The notes beneath the pieces were generated by a model. The model worked only from the letters and a program-made list of their open reading frames with translations, ran no database searches and had not been told where the DNA came from. A DNA stretch of 64,000 nucleotides from Oscillospiraceae bacterium (lineage in GTDB: Bacteria; Bacillota; Clostridia; Oscillospirales; CAG-272), in the NCBI GenBank assembly GCA_015064885.1, contig SVRJ01000004.1, positions 18,623 through 82,622 of the forward strand. The letters run 5' to 3'. Positions 1-8,324 of the stretch are shown piece by piece (positions within the stretch are counted from its first letter, which is position 1; each line of letters starts with the position of its first letter). Both the position numbers and the translations under genes were made by a program.

Positions 1-23
1 CTGCATATGTGAAAAGAGTGTAT

Positions 24-50
24 AAAAAACGGCGGGAGCAAGCCCCCGCC
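24..50 (-). terminator. Rho-independent terminator downstream of the radC-like gene
   Basis: Read on the minus strand, a GGCGGG/CCCGCC stem is followed directly by GTTTTTT. It lies about 110 bases past the stop of the RadC-like gene and probably ends the minus-strand transporter transcript. The stretch between stop and stem shows no ORF I would support. Confidence 0.6.
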
Positions 51-163
51 CTACGTTGTATAGATATTTTTTCTGTATTTATCGCCAGTTCCGCATTTAT
101 TTAACAAATGCACAGGGCTATGCCCATACCCCTATCTTATTTCTCCGATAAGGGCATCAGCCA

Positions 164-889
164 TTAATTCTCAGCCGTTTTTATTTTTTTGGGGATCATA
201 TCAATTATCCGAACGTCCTCATAATATTCTGCGGAATGCTCAAGGAAATGGCAATTAATTTTACCGTTGCCTTGCGAAAGGATAACGTGCTCTATCAAAG
301 TCGATCTCGAAAATGCCAAAAGCTTTTTTATATCACTGTGTATATAAATATCCGCTTCCGACGGTGTACTGTCTCCGAACGGGTGCGAATGTATTATTAC
401 AAATGCGTTTTCGCTGTTTTCCTTCAAGACCGAATAAAGCTCGTCAAGATTCATATAGCAAAAATCCAATAACGCACCGTCGCTTTCGTACACCGCGCTG
501 CAATAGGAATCCGGGCCTATTTTGAATATGAGCAGTTTTTCGAGATCATGCATACCAAAACAAGCCCACGCATATTCTATCACGTCGCGAAGCACGGTGA
601 CCTTTCTTCTCACACGGTAAAGAGAACTCTTTTGAGATCCGACCGATCGCTTATCCATCATATAGAGCAGTTTGAACAAGGCCTTTGTTTTCAAACAGCC
701 GTAATCCTCATACCGATTTACAAAACGGTACGCAGCCGTGAATACATCTTCAGTGGTGTTCGCTGTTGAAAGCAGCTTTTCGGCGATTCTTTCGGAGTCT
801 GAAGCGGAAGCTATACGGCATACCTCAAAGACCAGCTCCTTATCCTCGTCTTCCGTTTCAAGCATATTTCTTATCTCTTCTTTTGTCAT
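164..889 (-). CDS. RadC-like JAB/MPN (JAMM) domain protein
   Basis: A 241-residue protein whose C-terminal half (about 115-235) is a JAB/MPN domain of the RadC type. The JAMM zinc motif is visible as HSHPFGDSTPSEAD, with the two histidines at 167 and 169 and the aspartate at 180. RadC proteins are common in bacteria; despite the name their role in DNA repair is unproven, and JAMM enzymes are metal-dependent isopeptidases elsewhere. The N-terminal half lacks the usual RadC helix-hairpin-helix sequence (GPRALSDAELLA-like) and is instead a divergent helical segment, so this is a RadC relative rather than an orthologue. The gene starts 33 bases after the ABC ATPase stop with no terminator between, so it may be co-transcribed. 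I see no clear Shine-Dalgarno sequence before this ATG. Confidence 0.8.
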   Translation of the reverse strand: MTKEEIRNMLETEDEDKELVFEVCRIASASDSERIAEKLLSTANTTEDVFTAAYRFVNRYEDYGCLKTKALFKLLYMMDKRSVGSQKSSLYRVRRKVTVLRDVIEYAWACFGMHDLEKLLIFKIGPDSYCSAVYESDGALLDFCYMNLDELYSVLKENSENAFVIIHSHPFGDSTPSEADIYIHSDIKKLLAFSRSTLIEHVILSQGNGKINCHFLEHSAEYYEDVRIIDMIPKKIKTAEN

Positions 890-922
890 AACAGATGAAG
901 TAATCGTTTATTCAAAGCAACG

Positions 923-1738
923 TCAACCGAGCAGAGCCCTGTCATTTGCAAACTCTTCACCGCTCGCCTCCGAGAATTTTGCGAGAAGCATTTCAACTGT
1001 GAGGTTCTTCTTCTCCTCACCTCTTACGTCGTATATGATCCTTCCGTTATTCATCATGATAAGTCTGTTTCCGTGAGTTATGGCGTCACGCATATTATGT
1101 GTTACCATAAGAGCGGTAAGATCGTTTTCGTTTATAAGCTTATCTGTTATTTCGAGTACCTTTGCAGCGGTCTTGGGGTCGAGAGCAGCGGTGTGCTCGT
1201 CAAGAAGAAGGAGCTTCGGTTTCTGTAAAGTTGCCATGAGAAGGGTAAGAGCCTGCCGCTGTCCGCCCGAAAGCAGACCGACCTTTGCGGTCATTCTGTC
1301 CTCAAGTCCGAGATCGAGTATCTTAAGCTGCTCGTAAAAGCTCTTTCTCTCATCAGAGGTAATGCTCCACTTAAGCGATCTGAGCTTTCCTCTTCTTGCG
1401 GCAATGGCAAGGTTTTCTTCTATCTGCATATTGGCGGCTGTTCCCGTCATGGGATCCTGGAAGACACGGCCGATGTATTTTGCTCTTTTGTGCTCCGGAG
1501 TCTTTTCAACGCTTACTCCGTCAATAACGATATCTCCGTTATCAATCGGCCAAACTCCGGCGATCGCATTGAGCATAGTTGACTTTCCGGCACCGTTACC
1601 GCCGATCACGGTAACAAAGTCACCGTCTTCAAGGTCAAGAGAAATATCGTTCAGAGCCACCTTCTCGTTGACGGTTCCGGGATAAAAGACTTTACGCACG
1701 TTGCGTAGAGAAAGCTTAACTTCAGAAGATTCAGTCAT
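923..1738 (-). CDS. ABC transporter ATP-binding protein, TrpZ/LivF-like
   Basis: A 271-residue nucleotide-binding subunit of an ABC importer. Walker A is GGNGAGKST near residues 46-54, the signature is LSGGQRQ near 156-162, and Walker B is LLLLDEHTAALD near 176-186. It should hydrolyse ATP on the cytoplasmic face to drive uptake through the adjacent permease. Its start overlaps the permease stop by 8 bases and is preceded by GGAGG, typical of translational coupling. Together with the DUF534-type receptor and LivH-like permease the module matches the TrpXYZ family of putative aromatic amino acid importers. The substrate is inferred only from that family and the upstream T-box. Confidence 0.92.
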   Translation of the reverse strand: MTESSEVKLSLRNVRKVFYPGTVNEKVALNDISLDLEDGDFVTVIGGNGAGKSTMLNAIAGVWPIDNGDIVIDGVSVEKTPEHKRAKYIGRVFQDPMTGTAANMQIEENLAIAARRGKLRSLKWSITSDERKSFYEQLKILDLGLEDRMTAKVGLLSGGQRQALTLLMATLQKPKLLLLDEHTAALDPKTAAKVLEITDKLINENDLTALMVTHNMRDAITHGNRLIMMNNGRIIYDVRGEEKKNLTVEMLLAKFSEASGEEFANDRALLG

Positions 1739-2642
1739 TTCTCTTTACCTCCTTTTTCTTTGTTTTAACAAACTTATTTTTAAAGTCTGATCCGAAGTTG
1801 GAGATGCAAAGAGCAACTACAACCACGAAAGCAGTCATGATCTTTACGTCGTCGGTATCCATATCGAGATAGAGAACTACGGCTACAACTATTCTGTAGA
1901 TCAACGCGCCCGTAACTATTCCCGTCATCATGACGAAGAAATTCTTTGCTTTGGAGAAGATAGCCTCACCTATTATTATAGAAGCAAGCCCTATAACTAT
2001 GGCACCGACACCCATTGTAATATTCGCAAAATTCTGATACTGGCAAAGGAAAGCCCCCGAAAGAGCGATAAATCCGTTTGAGAGGGAGAGTCCGATTATC
2101 TTGGTAAGGTCAGTATCTATACCCTGAGCGCGGCACATCTTACCGTTTATACCCGTTGCACGTATGCTCGCGCCGAGTTCTGTGCCGAAGAACCAATAGA
2201 GAACTATCATGATGATAATGCAAACGATCCCGCCGAGAATGAGGGAGGTATACATTTTGTTCAAGGGAAGAAGACCTGTAAGAACGGTATATACCGTAGA
2301 GTTATTCATAAGCTGAATATTGGCGGTTCCCATGATGTGAAGGTTAACAGAGAAAAGTGCCGTCATAGTAAGGATTCCGGCAAGTATCGGAGGTATCTTA
2401 AGCTTTGTGTGGAGCACGCCCGTAACGATTCCCGCAATACAACCTGCCAAAAATGCTATAACAAGTGCAAGAAAAGGATCAAGATCTTTGCTTATAAGCA
2501 TAGCCGCAACCGAAGCGCCGAGAGTAAAGGTGCCTTCACATGAAAGATCGGCAAAGTCAAGAATTCTGTATGAGATGTACACTCCAAGTGCAAGTATCGC
2601 CCAAATAAATCCTTGTGACGCTCCTTTTAACAAGAAATCCAT
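1731..2642 (-). CDS. ABC transporter permease, TrpY/LivH-like
   Basis: A 303-residue integral membrane protein with about eight to nine hydrophobic segments, in the branched-chain-type permease family (BPD_transp_2). It starts FLLKGASQGFIWAILALGVYISYRI, a typical first helix, and ends in a lysine-rich cytoplasmic tail (KTKKKEVKRND). It would form the membrane channel for the substrate delivered by the lipoprotein encoded upstream. An AAAGGAA ribosome binding site precedes the ATG. A hairpin in the 85-base gap after the receptor gene may lower permease expression relative to the receptor, as is common in such operons. Confidence 0.9.
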   Translation of the reverse strand: MDFLLKGASQGFIWAILALGVYISYRILDFADLSCEGTFTLGASVAAMLISKDLDPFLALVIAFLAGCIAGIVTGVLHTKLKIPPILAGILTMTALFSVNLHIMGTANIQLMNNSTVYTVLTGLLPLNKMYTSLILGGIVCIIIMIVLYWFFGTELGASIRATGINGKMCRAQGIDTDLTKIIGLSLSNGFIALSGAFLCQYQNFANITMGVGAIVIGLASIIIGEAIFSKAKNFFVMMTGIVTGALIYRIVVAVVLYLDMDTDDVKIMTAFVVVVALCISNFGSDFKNKFVKTKKKEVKRND

Positions 2643-2672
2643 AATATAAATGTTCCTTTCAAAAACTCATTT

Positions 2673-2701
2673 GAGGGTTGCGGAAAATATCCGCAGCCCT
2701 C
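2673..2701 (-). terminator. Intra-operon hairpin between receptor and permease genes
   Basis: On the minus strand GAGGGCTGCGGA pairs with TTCCGCAACCCTC around a four-base loop, followed by AAATGAGTTTTT. The U run is displaced, so this is more likely a leaky terminator or an mRNA-stabilising hairpin that favours the receptor transcript than a full stop. Confidence 0.5.
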
Positions 2702-2727
2702 ATATATTTATTTTTATCCGTACCGTA

Positions 2728-3768
2728 TTATTCGCCGATATTTGTGGAATGTACAAGCGCGGATGCGTTTGCGAGAAGGTTATCCGTAGGAATGTAGATG
2801 GCGTCAACGCCTTCCTTAACGAGAGCAGCCAAAGCGCTTTCGATATCGTTCATATCTACTATTCCCTTTTCAACGTAGGTATATCCCTTGCTATCGCAAT
2901 GAGTCTTACCCATATTGACCTGCATTACAGAGTTTGTCTCGGCAGACGTGTAGAGGAATCCTATCTTTACGTTATCCTTACCGAGAAGCTCTGCGATAAG
3001 ATCGATCTGCTTTTCAACGGGGTTCATATCCGTAACACCGGTTACGTTCTTGCCGGGGGCATCAAGAGACGCTACGAGTCCTGCATCAACGGGATCTGTA
3101 ACCGCGTTGAAGACTACCGGTATCTTATTCTCCGCGGTTGCCGTAACAGCTGCCTGCGAGGAGGATGTTGCTATCGTGTATATAAGATTTACGTTCTGAG
3201 AAACAAATGTATCTGCTATAGTGATATTGTTTGCTTCGTCTCCGTTTGCGTTCTTATCGAGGATGGCGACCTTCTTGCCGGCGGCGTTCATACGTACCGA
3301 AAGCTGATCCTGGAATCCTTCGTTTGCCTTATCGAGAGCAATGTGCTGAACGAGCTGGAGAATACCTACCGTATAGTCCGCACCGCTGCTTACGATCGCG
3401 GAATCAACACGTGCGACCTTCTGAGCGCCCGAGCCCGTAGCCTTGGAAGAAACAGATTCGGGGATCGTAAAGCCTATAGCCTCGGCAACTGTCTTGTTTA
3501 CACTGAGAGCGGGATTGGGGTCGTTCTGAACCTTCATGGTTGCAGGGTCTGCTCCGTTGAGAAGAATGTCAGCCGCCATGTCGCCGGCCTTAATTCCGAG
3601 ACTGTAATAGTCAACGCCGTACGTTGCTATTCCGCAAAGGTCGTTCATACCCGTTTCTCCGCATACGATAGGGATCATGGGAGCCTTAGAGGCGCAGGAC
3701 GTAAAAGCCATAGCAGAGGATATGATCATAATTACTGCCATTACAAGTGATAAAATTTTCTTTTTCAT
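2728..3768 (-). CDS. ABC transporter substrate-binding lipoprotein, TrpX family
   Basis: The ORF track starts at 3933, but the good start is the ATG at 3768: it is preceded by AAAGGAGT at proper spacing and opens a lipoprotein signal (MKKKILSLVMAVIMI..., lipobox FTSC with Cys at about residue 25). The extra upstream ORF residues are translation of the T-box leader. The 346-residue mature protein is an ABC_sub_bind (DUF534, TrpX-like) receptor with two Rossmann-like lobes, e.g. KIGFLYTSAETNS and EGVDAIYIPTDNLL near the C-terminus. It should capture a small molecule outside the membrane for the downstream permease and ATPase. The family includes the proposed tryptophan transporter TrpXYZ; here the leader hints at another amino acid, perhaps tyrosine. 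Confidence 0.9.
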   Translation of the reverse strand: MKKKILSLVMAVIMIISSAMAFTSCASKAPMIPIVCGETGMNDLCGIATYGVDYYSLGIKAGDMAADILLNGADPATMKVQNDPNPALSVNKTVAEAIGFTIPESVSSKATGSGAQKVARVDSAIVSSGADYTVGILQLVQHIALDKANEGFQDQLSVRMNAAGKKVAILDKNANGDEANNITIADTFVSQNVNLIYTIATSSSQAAVTATAENKIPVVFNAVTDPVDAGLVASLDAPGKNVTGVTDMNPVEKQIDLIAELLGKDNVKIGFLYTSAETNSVMQVNMGKTHCDSKGYTYVEKGIVDMNDIESALAALVKEGVDAIYIPTDNLLANASALVHSTNIGE

Positions 3769-3840
3769 AATAGATACTCCTTTGAGCTTGTGATATATTT
3801 CCGGATCGGCATATGCCGTAATGGACTGATTTGATGATAA

Positions 3841-4126
3841 AAAAACAAAAAGTCTCCATAGTCCACCCATAGATGGACTACAGAGACGATATTTTATATA
3901 CCGCGTTACCACTCTGTTTTTCTTCTGCCTCACAGCAGAAAACTTACGAGGTCTCCAACCTCACCGCTTACGGGCGGATATCCGTGACGGTCTACACACC
4001 CATAAAGGGCTTCTCCCGTCAAGCTCAGAGACTGTACCTCGCGGAATCCGACGTTCGGCTCGCATCAACCGCCGACTTTCTGTGCGTCAAAAGACCGCTA
4101 ACGTTTCTCTTCATAGCCTTTTTGAT
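3841..4126 (-). promoter_or_regulatory. T-box riboswitch leader of the ABC importer operon
   Basis: Minus-strand RNA with all T-box parts: an AG-bulge/distal-loop segment (CAGAAAGTCGGCGGTTGATG), the T-box itself (AGAGTGGTAACGCGG at 3901-3915), an antiterminator partner CGTCTCTG, and a strong terminator GTCTC-N2-TAGTCCA/TGGACTA-N2-GAGAC followed by TTTTTGTTTTTT (3841-3887). CGTCTCTG is shared between antiterminator and terminator, as expected. The bulge reads UGGU, which fits a tRNA with discriminator A. Stem I pairs as AGAGA/TCTCT and GCGG/CCGC, leaving a 3' specifier-loop strand GAGGTACAG; TAC (Tyr) is my best specifier guess, not a firm one. Uncharged tRNA would allow read-through into the importer genes. 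Confidence 0.93.
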
Positions 4127-4132
4127 GCAAAG

Positions 4133-4161
4133 ATTATAGCAGATAAATGTTGATTTTTCAA
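4133..4161 (-). promoter_or_regulatory. Promoter of the T-box leader
   Basis: On the minus strand TTGAAA and TATAAT are 17 bases apart, placing the transcription start just ahead of stem I of the T-box. Confidence 0.65.
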
Positions 4162-4230
4162 GGCTATTTTATTAACATTCAGAAAACATTGGGCATTTTA
4201 CCCGATTTTTTTGATTGTTTTTCGCAAAAT

Positions 4231-5178
4231 TCAAACGATTCGGTTCCTTTTTTCTCCTATCGCAAACGACTCGATATTTTTCGCTATCTCCTCTATGCAG
4301 CGGTTTCTCGCCTCGTATGCGCCCCATGCCATGTGCGGAGTAAGGCAGACGTTTTGCATATCTTTTATCGGGTAGAACGGGTGGTCTGCGGGCATCGGCT
4401 CTGTAGAATACACGTCGCAGCCGAGGAAGCCTATCTTTCCGGAAAGCACAGCGTCTGCGAGTGCCTGCTCGTCGGTCACTTTTCCTCTTGCAACGTTTAC
4501 AAGTATTACCCCGTCCTTCATGAGGGCGATAATATCACCGTTTATCATTTTTTCGGTAGAGGCGTTCAGAGGAACGTGAAGACTTATTATATCAGAGGTG
4601 CGGGCAAGCTCCTCAAGACTTACACAGTCCACACCTTCAACGGGTGTTCTTTTGCAAATCTTTATTTTACATCCGAGAGCTCTTGCCACGTCGGAAACCC
4701 TTCTGCCTATTCCGCCGTATCCGACAATTCCCCACGTCTTTCCGCAAAGCTCGTGATATACGGGCGTAAGGATATTCTGCACGTTGCCCTCCGTATATCT
4801 TCCGCTTGCAACAGACTCTCTGTATGCCCGAAGATTTACAGAGGCGGAAAGCACCATCGCAAGCGTAAGCTGAGAGACCGATTCGGATGAATATCCCGGA
4901 ACGTTACACAGAGCTATACCGTGTGCCTTGCAGTATTCGGTGTCTACGTTATCATATCCTGTTGCCGCAACGCATATCAGAGAAAGCCGGTCGAGCTTTG
5001 AGAGTATATCGGCGGTAAGCTTTACCTTGTTCATAACACAGACGTCGCTGTCCGAAAGTCTGGAAACCACCTCCGCGGGAGGTGTGATATCGTATACGTC
5101 TGGTGAGGCTATCATTGCGATCGGACTAAGGTCGATGTCCTCTCCGAGAGTAGCTTTGTCAAGTACAGTTATCTTCAT
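4231..5178 (-). CDS. D-2-hydroxyacid dehydrogenase, glycerate dehydrogenase/HprA-like
   Basis: A 315-residue NAD-dependent dehydrogenase of the D-isomer-specific 2-hydroxyacid family. The start is set at the internal ATG (5178), which has GGAG 8 bases upstream; the nine extra ORF residues are unlikely. The dinucleotide fold motif is GYGGIGRR, and the catalytic triad is visible as Arg in NVARGKV, Glu in YSTEPMP and His in TPHMAWG. The HMAWG form and the EARNRCIEEIAKNIESF tail resemble hydroxypyruvate reductase/glycerate dehydrogenase more than lactate dehydrogenase. It would interconvert a 2-keto and a D-2-hydroxy acid in the cytoplasm. It is monocistronic with its own promoter; the exact substrate cannot be read from sequence. 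Confidence 0.88.
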   Translation of the reverse strand: MKITVLDKATLGEDIDLSPIAMIASPDVYDITPPAEVVSRLSDSDVCVMNKVKLTADILSKLDRLSLICVAATGYDNVDTEYCKAHGIALCNVPGYSSESVSQLTLAMVLSASVNLRAYRESVASGRYTEGNVQNILTPVYHELCGKTWGIVGYGGIGRRVSDVARALGCKIKICKRTPVEGVDCVSLEELARTSDIISLHVPLNASTEKMINGDIIALMKDGVILVNVARGKVTDEQALADAVLSGKIGFLGCDVYSTEPMPADHPFYPIKDMQNVCLTPHMAWGAYEARNRCIEEIAKNIESFAIGEKRNRIV

Positions 5179-5215
5179 ATATCGGTTCTCCGCATTATTC
5201 TGCATTTTTGTTTAT

Positions 5216-5244
5216 ATTATATCACCATTTTAGCTTTTTGTCAA
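5216..5244 (-). promoter_or_regulatory. Promoter of the hydroxyacid dehydrogenase gene
   Basis: Consensus TTGACA-17-TATAAT on the minus strand, about 38 bases before the chosen ATG. Confidence 0.8.
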
Positions 5245-5337
5245 TAAACATACGTATTTTTCATCTTATGCGAGAGCGACTGCGACTTATTGCGCTTTTT
5301 TTCACAGAAAGGAAACTTATTTTTACAAATTACTATA

Positions 5338-5366
5338 TTGACAAGCGGGCGGACGTATGATATAAT
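5338..5366 (+). promoter_or_regulatory. Promoter of the dockerin protein gene
   Basis: Perfect TTGACA and TATAAT separated by 17 bases, 64 bases ahead of the ATG. The divergent dehydrogenase promoter lies about 100 bases to the left. Confidence 0.85.
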
Positions 5367-5429
5367 TATTGTGTATATACTTTTTATTGTTGTGTAAATT
5401 TAATTTCCCCAAAAGGAACTGATATCCAA

Positions 5430-7211
5430 ATGTTGAATATAAAAAATGAAAATGCGGTAAAGAAGATCTTCGTTTCTTCACTGTCTTTGTTTCTGATATT
5501 ATGCTTTTTTGCCGTCCTCATTCCCCAGCCGGCGTCGGCGGCACCCGTCATCGGCACTTACCTCGTCACCGATTCCGTACGTCTTCGCAAGGGACCGAGC
5601 ACTTCGTACGAGGTCGTAAACAACACCCTTATCCCAAAGAACTCCACAATAATCATTGAGGAATTCACAGAGGATTATTCGTGGGGCAGGACCTCATACA
5701 GCGGCAACACCGGGTGGGTCGCTATGGCATATCTCGAAAAGATCGAGGACGACACCACGATAACGGGTAAGACCGGAGAAGAGATCTGTGCAGAGATAAC
5801 CGCTGCGTATAAAGCTATGCGCAAAAAATTCGGACGCTCCTATTCGGGCTGGTGCGGACAGTACGTAAAGGATATGCTCAATCAGCTTAAAATAGGACTC
5901 TACGGAAGCGGAAGTCTTAACGGAAACAAGTGGATGTCCACACTCGTAGATAACGCGGTAACTCCGTACGGCTACAAGCAGGTAAAATACTACGGTGAAA
6001 ATTGCCTTCAGGATATCATTGATGCAAACGGCGGCATTGCATACAATATAGTTCTCTCGTTCAATATTCAGAGCGGACAGTTTGCAAAGTACGGTCACGT
6101 TCTCTTCATCAACGCCATTATCGACGGGAAGGTCTACTATTCGGAAAGCTATTCCACGTCACGCGGAGCAGAGGGTGCTCCGCAGGTAAACACTCTTGCT
6201 AACTTCCTTCGCTACTACAGAAGCTTTCAGATAATCGGCGCAATACATATGACTCAGGGAACCTATCTCAAGCCCGTAAGCGGAACAAAGATAGAAAACA
6301 TCGCGTCATCAAAGTCGATCACGGTAGAAAACAAAAATGATTCGAGCGATTTTGAAGGAGCGGCGATCCAGGTATACTCATCTCTCGGATTCTCGTCGAG
6401 ACAGGCCTTCCACTTTGAAAAAGCTACAGATACGGGAATATTCAAGATACGTCCCGAGTCGTCATCCTCACGCGTTCTTTCCGCCAAAGATCCAAGCTCC
6501 CCCGAAGAAAGTGCGGTGGTTCTATCCACCTATACGGGGCATGCGTCACAAGAGTGGTACTTCCAGCTTATCGACGCTTCAAATTACAGATACGTAATAC
6601 GCCTGAGATCGAATCCCGACTACGTGCTTACCGCCGATTCCACGGGAGATTACGCCTCGGTAAGTATTCAGAAATATGCCTCGGGTAACACCCGTCAGCT
6701 CTGGAAGGTGCCGACAAGCCAGGACCTCTCTTGCCTTGTCGAAAAGATAAGCATCTCACCCTCCAAAACAGACCTTGCCACAGACAGCTCACTCAAATTA
6801 ACCGCAACTGTCTTCCCCTCTTTTGCAAAGAACGCACAGGTAGTCTGGTCATCAGACGATCCCTCGGTAGTTACGGTTCAGGGAGGAACGGTATTCGGAA
6901 AATCCAAGGGAACTGCGATCGTACGGGCAAAGCTCGCGGACGGAAGCCTGTTTGCCGTATGCGTTATCACGGTAAAGGATGAGCTTACACTCCTCGGAGA
7001 CGCAAACAAGGACCACGCGGTAACTCTTCTCGATTACAACACGGTCGCAAGATATATAAACGGTGACACCTCGGCGTCTATGATAAATATAGAAAACGCA
7101 GATATAAACCGCGACGGAAAAATAGACTCCGCCGACCTTGAGGAATATGAAAAATACTTCAGCGGAAACACTGATTGTATTCTCTACAAGGAACACGGCA
7201 GAGTGAACTGA
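5430..7211 (+). CDS. Secreted multidomain protein: SH3b, CHAP-like, ricin-type, Big2, dockerin
   Basis: A 593-residue exported protein. Visible in order: signal peptide (about 1-37, cleavage near PASAAP); bacterial SH3 domain (about 44-104, LRKGPSTSYEVV...GWVAMAYLE); a papain-like cysteine region (about 117-278) with WCGQYV and YGHVLFINAI as the candidate Cys and His of a CHAP-type amidase or peptidase; a ricin-like lectin region (about 290-425); an Ig-like Big2 domain (about 433-517, VWSSDDPSVVTV); and a type I dockerin (about 520-580) with two calcium loops (DANKDHAVTLLD, ADINRDGKIDSADL). SH3b plus CHAP suggests binding and cutting of peptidoglycan or peptides; the dockerin implies attachment to a cohesin scaffold encoded elsewhere. 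The short tail after the dockerin is unremarkable. The combination of wall-active and dockerin modules is less common than glycosidase-dockerin. Confidence 0.88.
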   Translation: MLNIKNENAVKKIFVSSLSLFLILCFFAVLIPQPASAAPVIGTYLVTDSVRLRKGPSTSYEVVNNTLIPKNSTIIIEEFTEDYSWGRTSYSGNTGWVAMAYLEKIEDDTTITGKTGEEICAEITAAYKAMRKKFGRSYSGWCGQYVKDMLNQLKIGLYGSGSLNGNKWMSTLVDNAVTPYGYKQVKYYGENCLQDIIDANGGIAYNIVLSFNIQSGQFAKYGHVLFINAIIDGKVYYSESYSTSRGAEGAPQVNTLANFLRYYRSFQIIGAIHMTQGTYLKPVSGTKIENIASSKSITVENKNDSSDFEGAAIQVYSSLGFSSRQAFHFEKATDTGIFKIRPESSSSRVLSAKDPSSPEESAVVLSTYTGHASQEWYFQLIDASNYRYVIRLRSNPDYVLTADSTGDYASVSIQKYASGNTRQLWKVPTSQDLSCLVEKISISPSKTDLATDSSLKLTATVFPSFAKNAQVVWSSDDPSVVTVQGGTVFGKSKGTAIVRAKLADGSLFAVCVITVKDELTLLGDANKDHAVTLLDYNTVARYINGDTSASMINIENADINRDGKIDSADLEEYEKYFSGNTDCILYKEHGRVN

Positions 7212-7221
7212 TAAATAAAAT

Positions 7222-7271
7222 AAAGGCTACCCCGAATACGAGCTTATGAATGTATCCGGGTAGCCTTTTTT
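7222..7271. terminator. Bidirectional terminator between convergent genes
   Basis: AAGGCTACCC and GGGTAGCCTTTTTT form a strong stem serving the plus-strand dockerin gene; on the minus strand the same stem is followed by TTTATTTTATTT and can serve the amidase gene. Confidence 0.85.
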
Positions 7272-7315
7272 GTCGCATTGAAACAAATATCTTGTCTATC
7301 TCATTCAAAGCTTAC

Positions 7316-8143
7316 TTATTCAAAATAAGAATCTATTCCGTTCGCTATTCCGTCGACTATTTTTCTTCTGTATTCATCGGTTGCCATAAGCTCGTCTTCT
7401 TCGATATTCGACATATAGCCCATTTCCACTATCGTAACGGGTATACGGCACCAATTTATTCCCGTCATTGTGTCTGTTCCGTATATTCCGCGGTTGAGCG
7501 CCCCGGTAGATGCGCAAAGGCTATCGACTATTATTTTTGAGAGGCGGCGGCTTTCACCGATGATACCCGCAGAGAGAAATTCATTCGCAAACGTAGGCGC
7601 ACACGTAAGTGCTCCTTTTACTTTCGGATCGGAAGAACCGTTTGCGTGTATTCGTACGAATATATCCGCTCCGCTTTCGTTTGCTGTTATTGCCCTTTTC
7701 GCATTGCTTATCGGACAATCGTGAGTTTCTCTTATCATTACGACCTTGTATCCACGTAATAGAAGCTCCTCCTTAAGCATAAGCGACACCTCAAGAGTAA
7801 GGACGTATTCAGGAATACCCGTAGAAACGCCGCGTGTTCCGCTTGAGAGCTTTGCTTTAAGCACGCTTGAACCGGGGCCGTTCGGCTCTTTTTCCGGAAT
7901 TCCCTTTTGCTGGTGTCCCGCATCTATACACACGCAGTATCCGTTTTCATATCCGGTGGTTTCTTCAGCTGAACTGTTTACGGTGTCGGAGGTGTGTAAA
8001 GTCTCGGGCTTCGCAGTATCGCTCTGCTCATCCGAGCTTACCGGATCTGTGTTTTCGGTCTTCTCTTTCCCGGGGCTGCAGCTTTGAAGCAATATGAGGG
8101 TCAGAATTATGAACAAAATCAATATACGCAGAGATATTTTCAT
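7316..8143 (-). CDS. N-acetylmuramoyl-L-alanine amidase (Amidase_3), lipoprotein
   Basis: A 275-residue zinc amidase expected to cleave the amide bond between MurNAc and the stem peptide. It begins with a hydrophobic export signal ending in a lipobox (LLQSC), then an acidic, Ser/Thr-rich linker (about 25-68), then the Amidase_3 fold. Zinc and catalytic residues are visible in CIDAGHQ, PISNAKRA...VRIHAN and the C-terminal VEMGYMSN. Length and order resemble CwlD-like or AmiC-like enzymes but with a membrane-anchoring lipid instead of cell-wall-binding repeats. It converges on the dockerin gene. The likely site of action is the outer face of the membrane or the wall. Confidence 0.9.
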   Translation of the reverse strand: MKISLRILILFIILTLILLQSCSPGKEKTENTDPVSSDEQSDTAKPETLHTSDTVNSSAEETTGYENGYCVCIDAGHQQKGIPEKEPNGPGSSVLKAKLSSGTRGVSTGIPEYVLTLEVSLMLKEELLLRGYKVVMIRETHDCPISNAKRAITANESGADIFVRIHANGSSDPKVKGALTCAPTFANEFLSAGIIGESRRLSKIIVDSLCASTGALNRGIYGTDTMTGINWCRIPVTIVEMGYMSNIEEDELMATDEYRRKIVDGIANGIDSYFE

Positions 8144-8253
8144 CTTCTTTTGATATTCCTTTTATCTTTTTTACTATTATAACGCACGATATCGCCAAAG
8201 AATACAAAAAAATATTAACAAAAAGAGAAAAATAAAAAATCTCAAAAAAACTA

Positions 8254-8282
8254 TTGCAAAACAAAAGGTTTTGTGGTATAAT
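8254..8282 (+). promoter_or_regulatory. Promoter of the SRP RNA and dnaX unit
   Basis: TTGCAA and TATAAT are 17 bases apart. Two small hairpins (GTGAGTATATGCTCAC, CACGGTGTCAAGCCGTG) lie between the expected start and the mature SRP RNA and may be removed by processing. Confidence 0.75.
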
Positions 8283-8324
8283 ATATATGTGAGTATATGC
8301 TCACACGGTGTCAAGCCGTGAAAT

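Noticed and set aside
2650-3750. 366-residue plus-strand ORF
   Set aside because: It mirrors the substrate-binding protein gene on the minus strand, which has a signal peptide, ribosome binding site and family match; the plus frame is Arg/Cys-rich and has no recognisable domain.
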